Origin: Lates calcarifer | Lineage: Eukaryota; Chordata; Actinopteri; Centropomidae | Direction: 5' to 3' | Assembly (NCBI RefSeq): GCF_001640805.2 | Contig: NC_066851.1 | Coordinates: forward strand, 7,601,712-7,665,711 | DNA length: 64,000 nucleotides | Shown here: one piece after another, positions 23,801 through 36,319 of the stretch | Numbering within the stretch: the stretch's first letter is position 1 | Layout of the letters: each line of letters starts with the position of its first letter | Notes under the pieces: generated by a model | What the model was told of the DNA's origin: nothing | The model's database searches: none | The model's input: the letters and a program-made list of their open reading frames with translations, nothing else | Made by a program: the position numbers and the translations under genes

Positions 23801-24721
23801 ATATGCAACTTACACAAGTGTGATATGGAAACTTTGAGTTTCTGATGCATAAACACTGAGAACGGATTTTTCAGTGAATTAAGACATGTTGGGTCCAGTA
23901 GTTAAACCTATGAAATGAGCAATATTTACATATTCATACAAGGAAATATTAGCAGGATTTTTAAACTATGTAACTTCTAGGGTTTTGTTTTTTGGCTGTT
24001 GTATGTTTTGTTTTCTGTGTAGCTGCAATTCAAAGAATTTTACAAGCGCTCTCATTTACTAGGTAGCAGTGATACAAAGAACTGTCTTGATAGTAGTGAT
24101 AAGACGAGGTGTCGCTCAAAACAACAAACAACTTTCTGAACTCAGGCTGAATCATCCTTCCTCACTCATCTCATCATAGGAAACCAAGACATGTAAATGA
24201 GTCAAAACCAGAAGAAGACCTTTATGGAAACCCAACAGACCACTGCATGGTGGACCTGTGGCCCGGACCATGGTTAGAGGGTATTCAAGCTAAGACCACA
24301 GCAGCCAACTTTCATTTAGATGTCCTAATGGTTTAGATTTAGATTCTTGTCATTACATAATGACCACAGCTTTCTGTGTGTCTAACCAATCTGCCCTTAA
24401 TTTGATTAGTTAGTTAGAAAAAGAAAGTAGAACATATGATATGAGAGGATAATAGCTTGTAGTGTTTTAGGTTTTTTTGTTGACTGGAATAATGAAATGA
24501 AATGCTCTTTAAAGTTTGATTTAGACATTTCAACTTTACCAGTGAACCAAAGTATGTTTTTACTAAGAGAGTTAGGGCAGCTTCCCAGAAACAATGCTAG
24601 TTGTTTCCCATACAGATTCATGAGAATTGACACAATTTTTTTTCTGTCCTTTTTTCTCACAGAGAAAATCAGAATAACGATCTGTACATGTGAACAGTGC
24701 TTCCTCTATAAAACAGGAAAT

Positions 24722-24723
<2 letters not shown>

Positions 24724-24806
<83 letters not shown>
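24724..24806. repeat. long (AC)n microsatellite
   Basis: 83 nt of CA repeat with a single CC interruption, intergenic. Confidence 0.95.
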
Positions 24807-24808
<2 letters not shown>

Positions 24809-25927
24809 TAGCTCTCTGCCAGGCTCTCCCCCATCACGGTGGGTTCCTTAGTAAGGGGGTGGGGGCAAGAAGGCGAGAAAGGGAAACAGGGATCCCTGTG
24901 GACCAGGTCTCTGTTCACTTCCTGCTCGAGCAGGGGAACACTCTAAATTGGCAGTTCACATACACACTGTCTATCTTTCTATCTCCCTTACTTTTTTCAT
25001 CCATGTACGCAAGCAGTGAGTAAAATGAGGAAGATTGCTCAAGTCTGTTTTGAATCATGTGGGAACGTGGACAGACATTAAAAACTTGAATCGTCCAGTC
25101 ATTTTTGTTCCCACTATCTACTGTGAAAGCACCAAAGCCAGATACAGTCATGTGTTCAATTGTTGGTAGCCAATTTCTTTGTCTCTTGACACTCTGTCCC
25201 TCGAAAAGTAAGTGTCATTCTGGGACTGACCATCTAACTAGATGACTAATATCCTCCTTTCACCAGAAAGGGTTCATGTAGCTGTAAAAAAAAATAAATA
25301 AAAAAAATCAGTGAAAACCACTGAAGCACCACAGACCTACAGCCTCCTCCGACCCATAAACTGACAGCCACACCACATAAAAAACATCATTTGTCGCATC
25401 CTCTTAAGTGTCACTAAACATATGGGTTTTACTAAATCTGTCATAATCTTTCTAACATCATCACTCTTTCCACAACAGTCAGTTTTATTTTTGTTGATAT
25501 TTTGGCACTTTGATCATCAAACACTATCATCAATACAATCAAAGCCAGATATGAATGAATCAAGTGTCAGCTATTGATGCTGCTAGACAGGTGAGATGAC
25601 TAAGAGCTATTACTTTGGCCTTTTCGTCTCCAGTCTGCAGTGTGTGTGTGTAGCAGTGTTTAACACCCCTGTGTCTGGCCACAGCTGCCCCGCAGGCCTC
25701 TCCTAACCAGTTCCCATGGTTCCATGGTTCCACTATAGCGACTGAGGACTTCCTCAGGGGACACCTCCCACACACTGGTTTGTTTTCATCCTTAATGGGA
25801 GATCATCTTACACTCTTTACGGTGTGTGCATGTGAAATAAACAGTTTGCGTGTGTGTGTGTTTCTTGTTTTCTGTGCGTGCACCTGCCAGACAAAGGCAT
25901 ATCATCAAGTGTGAGTGTGTGAGAGAG

Positions 25928-25959
25928 TGTGTGTGTGTGTGTGTGGTGTGTGTGTGTGT
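25928..25959. repeat. (GT)n microsatellite
   Basis: GT repeat with one GG interruption. A shorter GT run lies at about 25848-25862. Confidence 0.85.
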
Positions 25960-26340
25960 TGGCCTGCAGACATCAGACACCTTGATTTCTCCTCCTTTTG
26001 TTTTTCCCCATGAGGCAGAGAGGAAGATGAAGGAAGAAAAATATATTTTGAGTGTCTGGAGACGTCTGTTAGGGAGCATTCATATTTAGGAATAATTGCT
26101 TTTAAGTGTTGAGATATAACAGCCAAATGGGCCATGGAACAAAGAGGGTTTGTGGGGGGATGGAAAATGAAGGCCGGGTAATGAGGGGGTTTTCCTGAGA
26201 GATGACAGTGAGGAGGAGGATCAGAGGGAGGGAGAGGTAAAACAGAGAGAACACATCAGATCAGGGGGTGGCGATTTCAACACTGATCCCAGACAAGCTG
26301 TAAAGATGGCCTCAGACTGTGATACACACTGGCCAGCACA

Positions 26341-26361
26341 TACATATATATATATATATAC
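26341..26361. repeat. (TA)n microsatellite
   Basis: TACATA followed by a perfect TA run, intergenic. Confidence 0.85.
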
Positions 26362-28520
26362 TTGATCCTCCCCCAGTTTGAAGCCTACAGGTGTTTGTGC
26401 TTTATGAGAGGCCCTATACTGTACCTCAGCAGGGGCTGCAGCAGCAGAGTGAGCCAAGGAGGATTTGGGTTCTGGGACGTCTTGGCGGATTCAGCCATAT
26501 TATGAGGTGCGGCCTTCTGGCAGGCCACTCACAGCAGGGCATAGCAGACCTGAACATAAATACAGTCAGTTCTTAAAAACCATCCATCAAACAGGTCCAA
26601 CAGGGAGCAAAATCCATCAATCTTTCTCACTGAGACAGACACAGCAAGAGAATATTGGGAACATCAGAAGGAATTATAGTTTTAGTTTGATTCTTTTGTT
26701 TTTTTGTAGAGGCAGTTGGTAAGGTATACGACTGCCACTAAATGTGTTATTTAGATTAAGAAAAAATTATCTTTTATGTTAAATCAAACAAAAGTTTTCT
26801 ACTTGTGTTTTCTGAAAAGTGCCACTCCACTCTGCTCCACAGTCCCTCCCTGTTTTTTGCCAAAGAGTGGCCCTGCCGTTTTCTTTTTGTGGTTTTTGGA
26901 AATGCCCCCACTTTTCCGGCCCTGCTCCAATTTTCTTTAAATACAACCGTAATTGGTTTGATTTCCTACCTCCGGCCTGGTGGTGAAGGGGGGAGTAACA
27001 AGTGGTGGTGGGAGCTAGTGAGGGCCAGGCAAAGGGGTCCCAGCCCACAGCAGGCGAGCCGCACGCTTGGGTGGCAATACAGTTTGGACTTCAGTGCCAA
27101 CACTACTATTCCCTCATTTTAAGAGGCTGTTTATGGGCAGATCCTGGAAGCCCATCAGTGGAAACTGACATAAATTAGCACAGAAAAACACACCAAGACA
27201 CACAATATTCAGAAATTCCTGATACCTGAATGTGTTTGAATCATGACAATACACACATTATAACAACATTTCTCTTTTTTGTCTTGCACACACACATCAC
27301 ACCCCTGCCAACAAATCTTGCAACATTATCACAAAGGCATTCCAGCCTCCAAATCAAAACCAGTCCCCTACAAAAAGTCTATTCTTTGGGATTTCTCTCA
27401 CGGGCAGGCAGACAGAGAGGAGTGTGAGTGTGCCGCTCATCAGGCAGGCGTGAGTAATCAAAAAGGAAATAAGACGTAGCGTCTGGGAGAGGCCAAGTGG
27501 GCCCTTACTGATCTGTAGCCAGCTCATTGTTCTGGCCTTCTATTGTTTCTTGCTTGGTTGGCAGATCAGAGAGCATCCAGCCAAAAGGAGCCAGCCTAAA
27601 TCTGCACTCATCTTGGAGCACCTTTGGGATATTGCTCAAGTGGGACTGATGGCAAAAGGATCATCCAGGAAATGCATCGATATAACAATAGAATACAGAT
27701 TAAAGGAGAGAATATGAGAAGGCTTACCAGGTATAATATTTTTATACTACAGAATGTCAAATTACATACAGTCTACCGACAAAGCCACTGAGACTGAAGC
27801 CTAAAGAACTAATTAACTATCCTCAAGCTAATTAACTACCCTTAGAGGCCCTCACAGGCAAAGGAGAGTTGAGCAATATACACATACCCCTCCTGATGAC
27901 TGAGCAGGCCAAGTGCGCGTGGGAGAAACTGGATCTGCACATTGAAAAGTGTCAGTCTGGGGTAGAGGAGGTGTTGATTTTTACTGTAACCAGCAGCAAC
28001 CCAGAGAGGACCTGTTATGGTGGAGTCCAGGGCCAAACACAGCCTGTTAATATAGGATGGGGAGACAGTAGAGGAGTTTGTCTTCTTTATGATGGCTGGA
28101 AAAAAAAACAGAGCAGGCTCCAACCAAAGCAGGATTCTGGGGTATGTGGTCCAGCCACAGAAGAAATGGACCCAGGAGGCTTCCGTAGCCCGAGCGCTGG
28201 TGCAGAGAGAACACAGGGACTCTTCCAAAAATGGCACAAAAGTGGCACGCACACACACGATGTGCAGCCTTCCCGGCAAGCGACAGTCATCTCGGTGGAA
28301 AATTATGGTAACCGATGCATTAAAGCCCAGGACTTTGAGGCATTGCAGGGACACAGTGGCATTAAAGACAGACAGACCAGTGGGAAACACACCACACAAT
28401 ATCCAGAAAGCAGGGGAGTTTGTTGGGTAAAATGGGTCAGTGCAGGAGAATACATCCACAGCCTGGTAAAGAAGAATCAAACTAATATGATTTGGGCTCA
28501 TATATGCAGACACAGTTGAG

Positions 28521-28737
28521 TACGAGGGGGCTTCAAAAAGTTTGTGGACAAAGGACAGTTGGAAAAAGGGTTTAAGTTATGATGTTTATTTTTGCGTTGC
28601 AAGATGCATTTAAGGGTTCATGTTAGAACATGTTATGACACGTTAGTATGAGAACGTACAGGTGCATTGAGATCAAAATCCCTGCATATGTTTTTTAGCT
28701 ATGTCCTTTTTCACAAACTTTTTGAAACCCTCTCATA
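28521..28737. mobile_element. mariner/Tc1-type MITE, about 217 bp including TA duplications
   Basis: The left end TACGAGGGGGCTTCAAAAAG and the reverse complement of the right end, TATGAGAGGGTTTCAAAAAG, form terminal inverted repeats of about 35 bp. The core TTCAAAAAGTTTGTG is identical and outer mismatches are few. Each end is bordered by TA, the mariner target duplication (28521-28522, 28736-28737). The CGAGGG-TTCAAAAAGTTTGTGGA ends are typical of mariner transposons. The roughly 145-bp interior has no transposase frame, so it is a non-autonomous copy. Confidence 0.82.
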
Positions 28738-30223
28738 TTTGTATATGTGCTTGCATCACAGTGTACCTTGGCATATATGCACAGCGATACATATTAGATA
28801 TGTGCACCCTCTCTCCATATCAGAATGCCAGTATGTACACCATCAAAGCCAGACCTACCCAATAATTACAGTGATTTGAAACAGTGTAGGCCACAGCGCC
28901 TTTCTCCGCAAAAGAGAGGGACCTTGCTCCTAATAAACAACTTTTATAAAAACAAGATGGCTTTAGAAGCAGAACCAGAAAGCAGCTCAACAACAAAAAA
29001 ACTCCCCAAAACCCAGCCGACCCTCAATTGAGGCCTGCGGTTCTGCTGCCATATAACAACCAAAAGGATGCACTTCTAACCCCAGTCCTACTGAGCTCCA
29101 TTCCCAGTATTGAGCCACAGGTCTCTCCTCGTTAAGTGAACTTTACAAATACTCAGAGCTGCTGGCACTTCTTCACATGTTTGTCAGTGTGAGACAGGAC
29201 TTTTACTGCACACAAGTCCAGGGACACTGCAAGTTTACGGGGTGAGTGAGCCACGGCTTTTGCTGCTCAATCAAACAAATTCCCAAAAGTCTAAAAGCTA
29301 ATGCGGCTCATGGCTTACCTAAACCAGTGTTGCCAAAGAAACGCTTACGATGACGATAGTAAACCACCCGTTTGGCTTTGTGATCTCGACTTGTGCGTTC
29401 CTGATGAGCTGACAGGCTGAACGTGTAACACTGACTGTCTTATTAATGCTTAAAGCATTCTGACAGAGCCTTTTGTTACTTACTTAAACCACGCTGCCTG
29501 CCTGCAACGACCTAATGGAAGTCTAAAAGCCATTAGGCTGGAGGGCTTAGCCAACACAAACCATGCACATAGGCTATGAAGGAGCAGCTAAAGGGCAATC
29601 AATATATCTCCCCTCATTCTCCTCCTGCTGCTGCTGCTTTCCTCCTCCAGTGTTAAAGCTAAGTGTCATAGCATCCTCTATGGCTGCTGGCGAGTAAAGG
29701 AGACACTTTGGTTTAGATCAGAGAGAAACCAAGGACGGAGGGCCAGCACCTGCAGCGTGGGCAGATCAGATACGTCCATTAACGTCGCCTGCAAGTTAAT
29801 TGCCTTTTGCTCTAGGCCTCTCCGCTCAGTTCTTTCTGCTGTGCTCTAATGTTTAGCGTCTTGGTTGTGTGCTTCAGCTGCGCCTGACAACTGTTAGTCT
29901 GTTTTAAGAAAGCACAGACGGAACAAAAGCCAAAATCAAAACAGAGAGCAGCGTTACTGTCAGTAAGGGGCACGTGAGTGTAGTCTGTTGTCATTTTACC
30001 ATGGCGACATGGCAAGGAGGAGCCAGCTGGGGCATTTCTCTTTAACAGGCCTGGCCTCTGCAGTGGCTGGCATGAAAAGAAAGCCAGCAAGCTGGAGACG
30101 GATGGCAGAACCAAGACTTCAAAGACCTCCTCTCTCTCTCTGTCTAGATGTGCTATATGGCTCTGAAAGGGAACCTGCTAGTTCACTTTAGCACAAAGAC
30201 TTAGCACACACACTGTCTCTTAT

Positions 30224-30255
30224 GCATGCGCGCATGCACACACACACACACACAC
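30224..30255. repeat. short alternating TGCGCGCATGCA-(CA)n tract
   Basis: GCATGCGCGCATGC followed by CA repeats. It is intergenic simple sequence. Confidence 0.7.
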
Positions 30256-31404
30256 CTGGGATTATCAGCGCAGCCTAACAGACATTTCCTGATTCCTTTT
30301 AAAAAGGAACAACAGGAGTATGGTTTGGTTATGAAAATACACACATATAGACGCATAGTATTATAGACATGCACAACTGCACAGACACTGCAATAATTCA
30401 CCACATACCAGACAGATACCCGCCGCAGGCTTTGACACACTAACGTAACATAAACTGCAAGGTAAACCTTCCCCTGTGTGGAGATAAGGTGGGGGGTGTG
30501 GCTGCTGACAGAGCAAGTCTTTTATGTCTAATAGTTTTTCCGTCACAGACAAAATAAAACAGGCCACTATTGTAGTCTTATAAAGAGACTAAACAACCTG
30601 GACAAAGACTCCTGGAGGCATCAAATACCTGACGTCACAAAGTGTCTTTCAAGTGCACAGCTGACAGGGTCTCATAGCTCCCCAATTTCTCTTTAAAAGT
30701 ACTCACTTTAAGACCCACATCTCTCTTTATCCCCCACTCACACACACACTCACCCTCTCCTCAAAACACACACACCACTTCTCTCATGCTTCCTGTGAAA
30801 AAGTGCTGACCATGTAAAGGAGATAAGAATGAAACCCCTGGAGAACAGCGTCTGCCAGCCTCTAGAGTTCCCCCTCTTTTGGCTTACTGTGGCTGAGTGC
30901 CCTCTAGTGGTGGTTATATGGAATTTCTCCTACATGAATTTGTATCCCTGAACCCTCACTGTGCCTCTTTACCAACCAACAGCGGCAGTTAACCGCAGCT
31001 CCGCCACAGGGTGTGACTCCAGGACCCAGATGGGGTGAATGGCAAGCAGGGAAAGGGGGTGAGGCAGCATTTTGTGGGCCGCCCAAGGGGGTCCACCACA
31101 GTCCCCTATCTCCCCACCACAGTAGCCACCGAGCCCCGGAGAGAGACAGCCACCCCACCACATTTTAATGAGGGCTAAAATAAACAATGTGAGCACACAA
31201 AACCCACCCTGACTGGTTGACTGCAGGCACTGGAGCAGAGCAGATAAGCTGGGCTGTTACTCGGTGGTCTGGGAGTTGATGGAGTGGCTGATGCCTCAAT
31301 GAACTCTACTATAAACTCCACTTGTATGGTAACGTTAGACCCTTACAGTGCTCAAATAATTAGTGACACATGCACCCAATGAAAGACAGCTTCACATGAA
31401 GGAT

Positions 31405-31610
31405 TGAAGGGACAGTCTGTGGCCTTCCATTTCATTGAAACTGTGGTCAACTTCAACACAAACTCACTTACCTGTGATGATATCTAGCCATGCAGAAAGT
31501 TCATTTCTCTTTTTATGTCTTAAGGCATCCATCTAAGATTTCTGCATCAACCCCAATACAATGAAGGTGAAGGGAATTTTAAATATGATGCTTACAGACA
31601 AATTACATTT
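31405..31610. repeat. possible diverged fish interspersed repeat
   Basis: The order AAGGGACAGT, CACTTACCTGTGATGATATCTA, CCAATACAATGAAGGTGA resembles a class of fish repeats that start AAAGGGACAGTTCAC and contain an ACCTGTAGTG and a CAATATAATGGAA block. The match is from memory and weak. Boundaries are not visible. Confidence 0.25.
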
Positions 31611-32756
31611 ATACCATACAATGTCCCTGTTTTTTGTTTTGTTTGTGTTTTTTTGTTTGTTTGTTTCTCTCTTTCAGTGGAACTACCTTTTATGACCTAA
31701 ATTGTTGCTATGAAAACATGACAAACGCAAACAGTAGTTTAAAACTAAATAAAGTAAAACATCTGAATACTTGAAAAAAGTAAGGAGGGACACAGTCTTG
31801 ATAAAGATATGTTGGCTTTTTTTAAGTTTTAAATGCATTTTTCAGTGATATGAAAAGTCCCCTACATTATATTGGGGAGGACAGCAGAAAGCCACACTTG
31901 CGAAAACAGTTTCATCTAATTTGGGCAAAATTAACATAAAAGACACCTATTTAAACACGTGACCATTTATTCTAATCCCAACACCAGATATATCGCCAAA
32001 CTACTGATATTTATTGCCTTTGAAACCTGCTCAAACAAACCAAACACTTCTCGAATTCCGTACTTTCCTCCAAGGTGCCAGTCTGCATCACTCTTAGCAT
32101 ACGGACTTGTTTCTCAAAGCTATCAGAGTAAGTTATACAGGCCTATTTATCAGTAACTATATGCCACCAGACAGGGTAAAAAAACCAACTCTCTGCTGTA
32201 GCCAAAAAGACACACAACATGATGGGTCAACGACAGCTTGTACGAGAAGAAGTTTGGCAAGAAAAACACACCTTGTTGGAGAATCAACATACCCTCGGCG
32301 CTCTTGCTAACCAGTCGCAGACGGCGAACGCGAGCTGATGCCAACATATTTTCTGAGTAAAGGCCAACATTTCTGGAGATGTAAGGAGAAGATAAAGGGC
32401 ATGGAAAGCATTATAGGGGCTGTGAGGTCTATTGCAATACTGTAGTCTGACAGGAATGCTTACTCTTCACTGCTGTCCAGCAACAAAAACAACAACACGC
32501 CGTGTAGTCCGTGCCAGGCCGTCCGGGCAGCTGCTGTGTTTTCACTCCTGCTGCTCGTCCCTGATTGGCTTATTGTTAAATCCGCAATCATTCACACCTG
32601 TGGCTAATTATCAATACTAACAAGCTAACTGTTCAGTAACCATTGCGAGTAATCGTGTATTCAGTTATAATGGTGTCCTATCAGACCCTTTACAATCCTT
32701 TATGGAGCTCTCTCACTGGTGGACACTGACGTTTCAGAGCAGGGAAAACACAGGTG

Positions 32757-32894
32757 GAACTAATAACATTAAGTACGGTTCTGTTCCGTTCAGGTGTGCC
32801 AGTAATTCCAGCTACTGAGCCAGCACGTACAATACCAAAACTCTGACACTGGCACACCTGTGTGGAATACAGCCGTTATTAGTGTTATTAGTTC
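32757..32894. mobile_element. fold-back (snap-back) MITE-like inverted repeat
   Basis: The two arms of about 46 bp start GAACTAATAACA and end CAGGTGTGCCAGT. They pair with roughly 80 percent identity (left 32757-32803, right 32848-32894 reverse-complemented), leaving a loop of about 44 nt. No coding frame is present. The family is not recognised and no certain target duplication is visible. Confidence 0.6.
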
Positions 32895-33859
32895 ATTTAC
32901 ATGTAACACAAGTGTACTGTTTTACACTGTTTCATTTTCCAAATTTTGATTTTAATTGGCTCAATGTTATAGCTGAAAAAATAAGAAATAGGAAATGCAT
33001 ATTTTCATGACCACTTAATTATCATTATGGTCACTGAAGGTATCAGCGCTTGGTCTCCCTTTTAGGCCTTTGGGTTCAAACTTGGGGGTCTGAACAAGAT
33101 AAATCTGGGTGGTCACAAGATGATTAACAGAAGAGAAAAGCAGGAAAAAGCATTTATACTCAACAAAATTCTGTTTTTTTTCTGTGAATTACTGGATACA
33201 TTTACATCTTAAGGTTCAAAATAAAATGGGGGAAATCCCTCTGTGGTTGATTATGGTTATAATTCAGATACACAGCAGGCAACTGGTGACAACAGATCAC
33301 AAGTGCACACTGCTTATTCTTAGTTACCAGCCAAAATGGTCAGGGACTGCTGCCTGAGGCTGATTTTTGTGGCCTTCAAGAACTATGTTGCTTGAAATAT
33401 TTAGAATTTGAAAATTAAAGATCTATATATTTGCACATCTACTTCAAAAACAGTTTGAAGCTCTTCTAAAACCACTACAAAGCCTTGCCTTGAGGTTTAA
33501 CTGTGGCTTATTTCTTAAACAGACAATGACAGGCCTTGCCTGTCGGCCCCAGTGAACTTTGAATATTGGCAAACTTGTGATGAAAATAATATTTCTCTTC
33601 TTTAAAGTTGTCATGATAGAGCCAATACAATTTGTTTGAATATGGTCAAATTAAAAATGAAAAGACATTTCACAACAGATTATTTTCAAATTCCGAAAAC
33701 AAATCTCTGTAAAATCCTAATATTCTTGTAGCCATGAATTCTCCACATGTAGGCCTTTGTGCTGTCAATCAACAGAGCAAATCAAATACAAGGTGACCCA
33801 TGGCCACATCAAATGTCAGGTGCATGGAGTTCATATGCAAAGAAGGTTTTTCACACATT

Positions 33860-33965
33860 GTAGGTCTAAAACCCAGTTGGGATATCACTATGTACCCTTG
33901 AGCGAGCTACTTTACCAGTGTAAATATTTAGCCAGCTGTATAAATGGGTGTTGTGTAAAACCTGC
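33860..33965. repeat. SINE-like remnant
   Basis: It contains ATGTACCCTTGAGCGAGCTA, a decayed form of the CCCTTGAGCAAGGCACTT block common to fish V-SINE/DeuSINE tails, followed by CCAGCTGTATAAATGGGT, the other usual block. No A-box/B-box promoter was seen nearby. Confidence 0.5.
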
Positions 33966-34431
33966 AAACTGAATTGGCACTGCAGAGAAGGAGTCAACTG
34001 CCAAACAGAAAAGGCTCCACTGAACTATGGGAGTAGTAAAAAAATACATAGCTGACTGATTTACCTGTTCAAGTAAAAAGCATGAGAGCAAAAAAGTATA
34101 TCAAGGCTGAAAAGAAATTGCAGCCCTGCACTTATAGAACACACATTTTTCTCATCCTAACAAAGAAGGATCCAGGGCAATAACTGTGGCTGCAAGCTGT
34201 GTGTGTTCATAGTTAAGCTGACTTGTTGGCTCCCTCTCATGGTGTGTAATATAGCCCTGCTCCTTCAACACACACACATACACACACAGTCAACATGTTT
34301 GAAAAAGAACACTCAGCTCCTCCTGGCCCCACCTTCATTAACCAATTACACTAATACACTCACCCCGCTTGTAATGAGTGTGTGGTCTGAATGATAGCCA
34401 GCCTTGTTGTGTCTTCTCTTACCTCACACTG

Positions 34432-34444
34432 ACACACACACACA

Positions 34445-34505
<61 letters not shown>
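34432..34505. repeat. long (CA)n microsatellite
   Basis: 74 nt of CA repeat with one CC interruption, intergenic. Confidence 0.95.
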
Positions 34506-34508
<3 letters not shown>

Positions 34509-34886
34509 CTGTCTGTTTGTGTCTGGGTGGATTTCCTCCCTGTGAATTACAAGTGGAGCCTGTGTCTCAGTGTTCACCAGTGAGGCAGCAGAGAATGTCT
34601 GGAGCTGAAACATGACACTTTAATGATCTGGAGAGCATCCAAAAACTGTACGCCCCCACACCTTTTTTTTTCTTTCCTTCTCTTGCGAAACTTTGGCTGC
34701 CATCAGCCCTGCAGAATAGACTTGTTTGTGTGTACTTCAGAACAGTAGGGAATTGGCTGAAAAACATCATCAAGTCTACTGCGAGAGGGTGTCTTCAGGG
34801 GGAGGTGGAGCCCATAGTGGGTGGACACCCACATGAGACATTCCTCAGAGACAGAGACAGAGCTGTAAACAAACACGCTTTCAGCC

Positions 34887-35090
34887 CAGGGGTTCCCAAA
34901 CTTTCCCGTATTTCTGTGTTGGTGACCTCCAGATAGAATACCAACAAAGCTAAAAACCCCAAAGTGAGATGTTTTTAATACAAATTATACAGAACAGGAG
35001 GGTCTAAAAATATCCCTATATTTATTATCCAGTTGAAACAACATTCAACAAGTTATAATAGTGAAACCTATCTGTTTTCCTTTTTGCTAG
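34887..35090. repeat. possible hAT-derived fragment
   Basis: CAGGGGTTCCCAAACTTT at 34887 equals the usual end of many hAT transposons (CAGNGGTTCCCAAACTTT). It is followed by GTGACCTCCAGA, reminiscent of the GTGACCCCC that follows it in those families. The other terminus was not found, so the right limit is arbitrary. Confidence 0.35.
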
Positions 35091-36319
35091 AGAGCTCATA
35101 GAGGCCACTCAAAGATCCCCCTTTGTGAGATACTAATCCTGCTTTTACGCAGGCAGAGGACAATGGCCCAGATATGAAGTGACAGAGATCTGTTTTTAAG
35201 ACACTGAACACTGACACTGATGATCGAATTGAACAGTATATGACATTTTCAATTTTTGGTTCAGACCATTTTTTTAAGCAGTCTTAGAACTGCCTGAGCT
35301 GTGACAATGAAACTTCACTTTGAATAGTTACATCAGATTTCATGTAACTTTTGTGATGCAATAGAACAGCATTTTATGTTATTGGACTGATGCTTGAAGA
35401 AAGCCAGAGAGGTGCAATAGCCTTTTTTCATGGTAAGACTTTTGTTACAGTTGGGAAAGATGTAAATAATAAAACAAATCATAGCAGCTCATGTTTCAGA
35501 GGCCTGGTATTGTGCATGCTGACTCACTGTCACACTTTCATGACTTAGACACGAAGAGAATGAAGTCATTGTTAATATTATTAATAACACCAAGTCAAAT
35601 TGTTTGCTGTGACAAAGCCCATTGAGGTCTATCATAATCAGGTCAGATGTCAGACTACATACGGAAGTATTTGAAAACTCAATCCGGCATAGCATAAAGT
35701 AAGTGCATCTGAAACAATACAAAGAGATGGCCTACAGTGGCTAAAAACAGAAGAGACACAGTAGACTGTGGTGTCAATGACCATCCAAAGACAAGAGCCT
35801 CTAAACTAACTGACATGAGACATTAGGTCCAACGTACTCCTGTGACCTTCCTCAGCTGATGGGCGTTATTTAGTTATCATCTCTGTGGCAACTGTGGAGG
35901 GCAACAAGATGTGGTTAAAGGCTTTGGAAACAAGACAATTGGACCCAATATTGAGATTTTTTTGTTCAGCTGTTGTAACCTGATCCTGACGCCATGAGAG
36001 AACTTTAACACAGCTGTAAAGAAGTTAAAACATTCAGATAAAAGGCTGACTGACATGTTCATTTTACAAGGAGTTAGGCTGTTCATGTAATAAAACCACT
36101 GATACTGGATGTGAGTGATAGCAAAGCTAGTGATGACGCACAACCATCTTAGATGTTCTTTAACTAGTCTTTTTAAATTTGAAGGGGAAGATGATATAGG
36201 CTATGAACAGTAAACTTAAAACATATAAGTAGTAAATAAAATTGAGGGCCAAAGGTAACCAGTAGGGATAATGTCATATGATGTATGTATAATAACACTG
36301 AAGGTTATACAACACAAGT

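Larger units (their letters stand above)
20882..36319. other. intergenic region between convergent runx3 and clic4
   Basis: About 15 kb with no splice-consistent coding exon that I could identify on either strand. Contents are microsatellites, purine-rich patches (about 22830-22950), a mariner-like MITE, a fold-back element, SINE/hAT remnants and one stretch open on both strands (27842-28519). Most of it looks like ordinary unique fish DNA. Confidence 0.65.
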
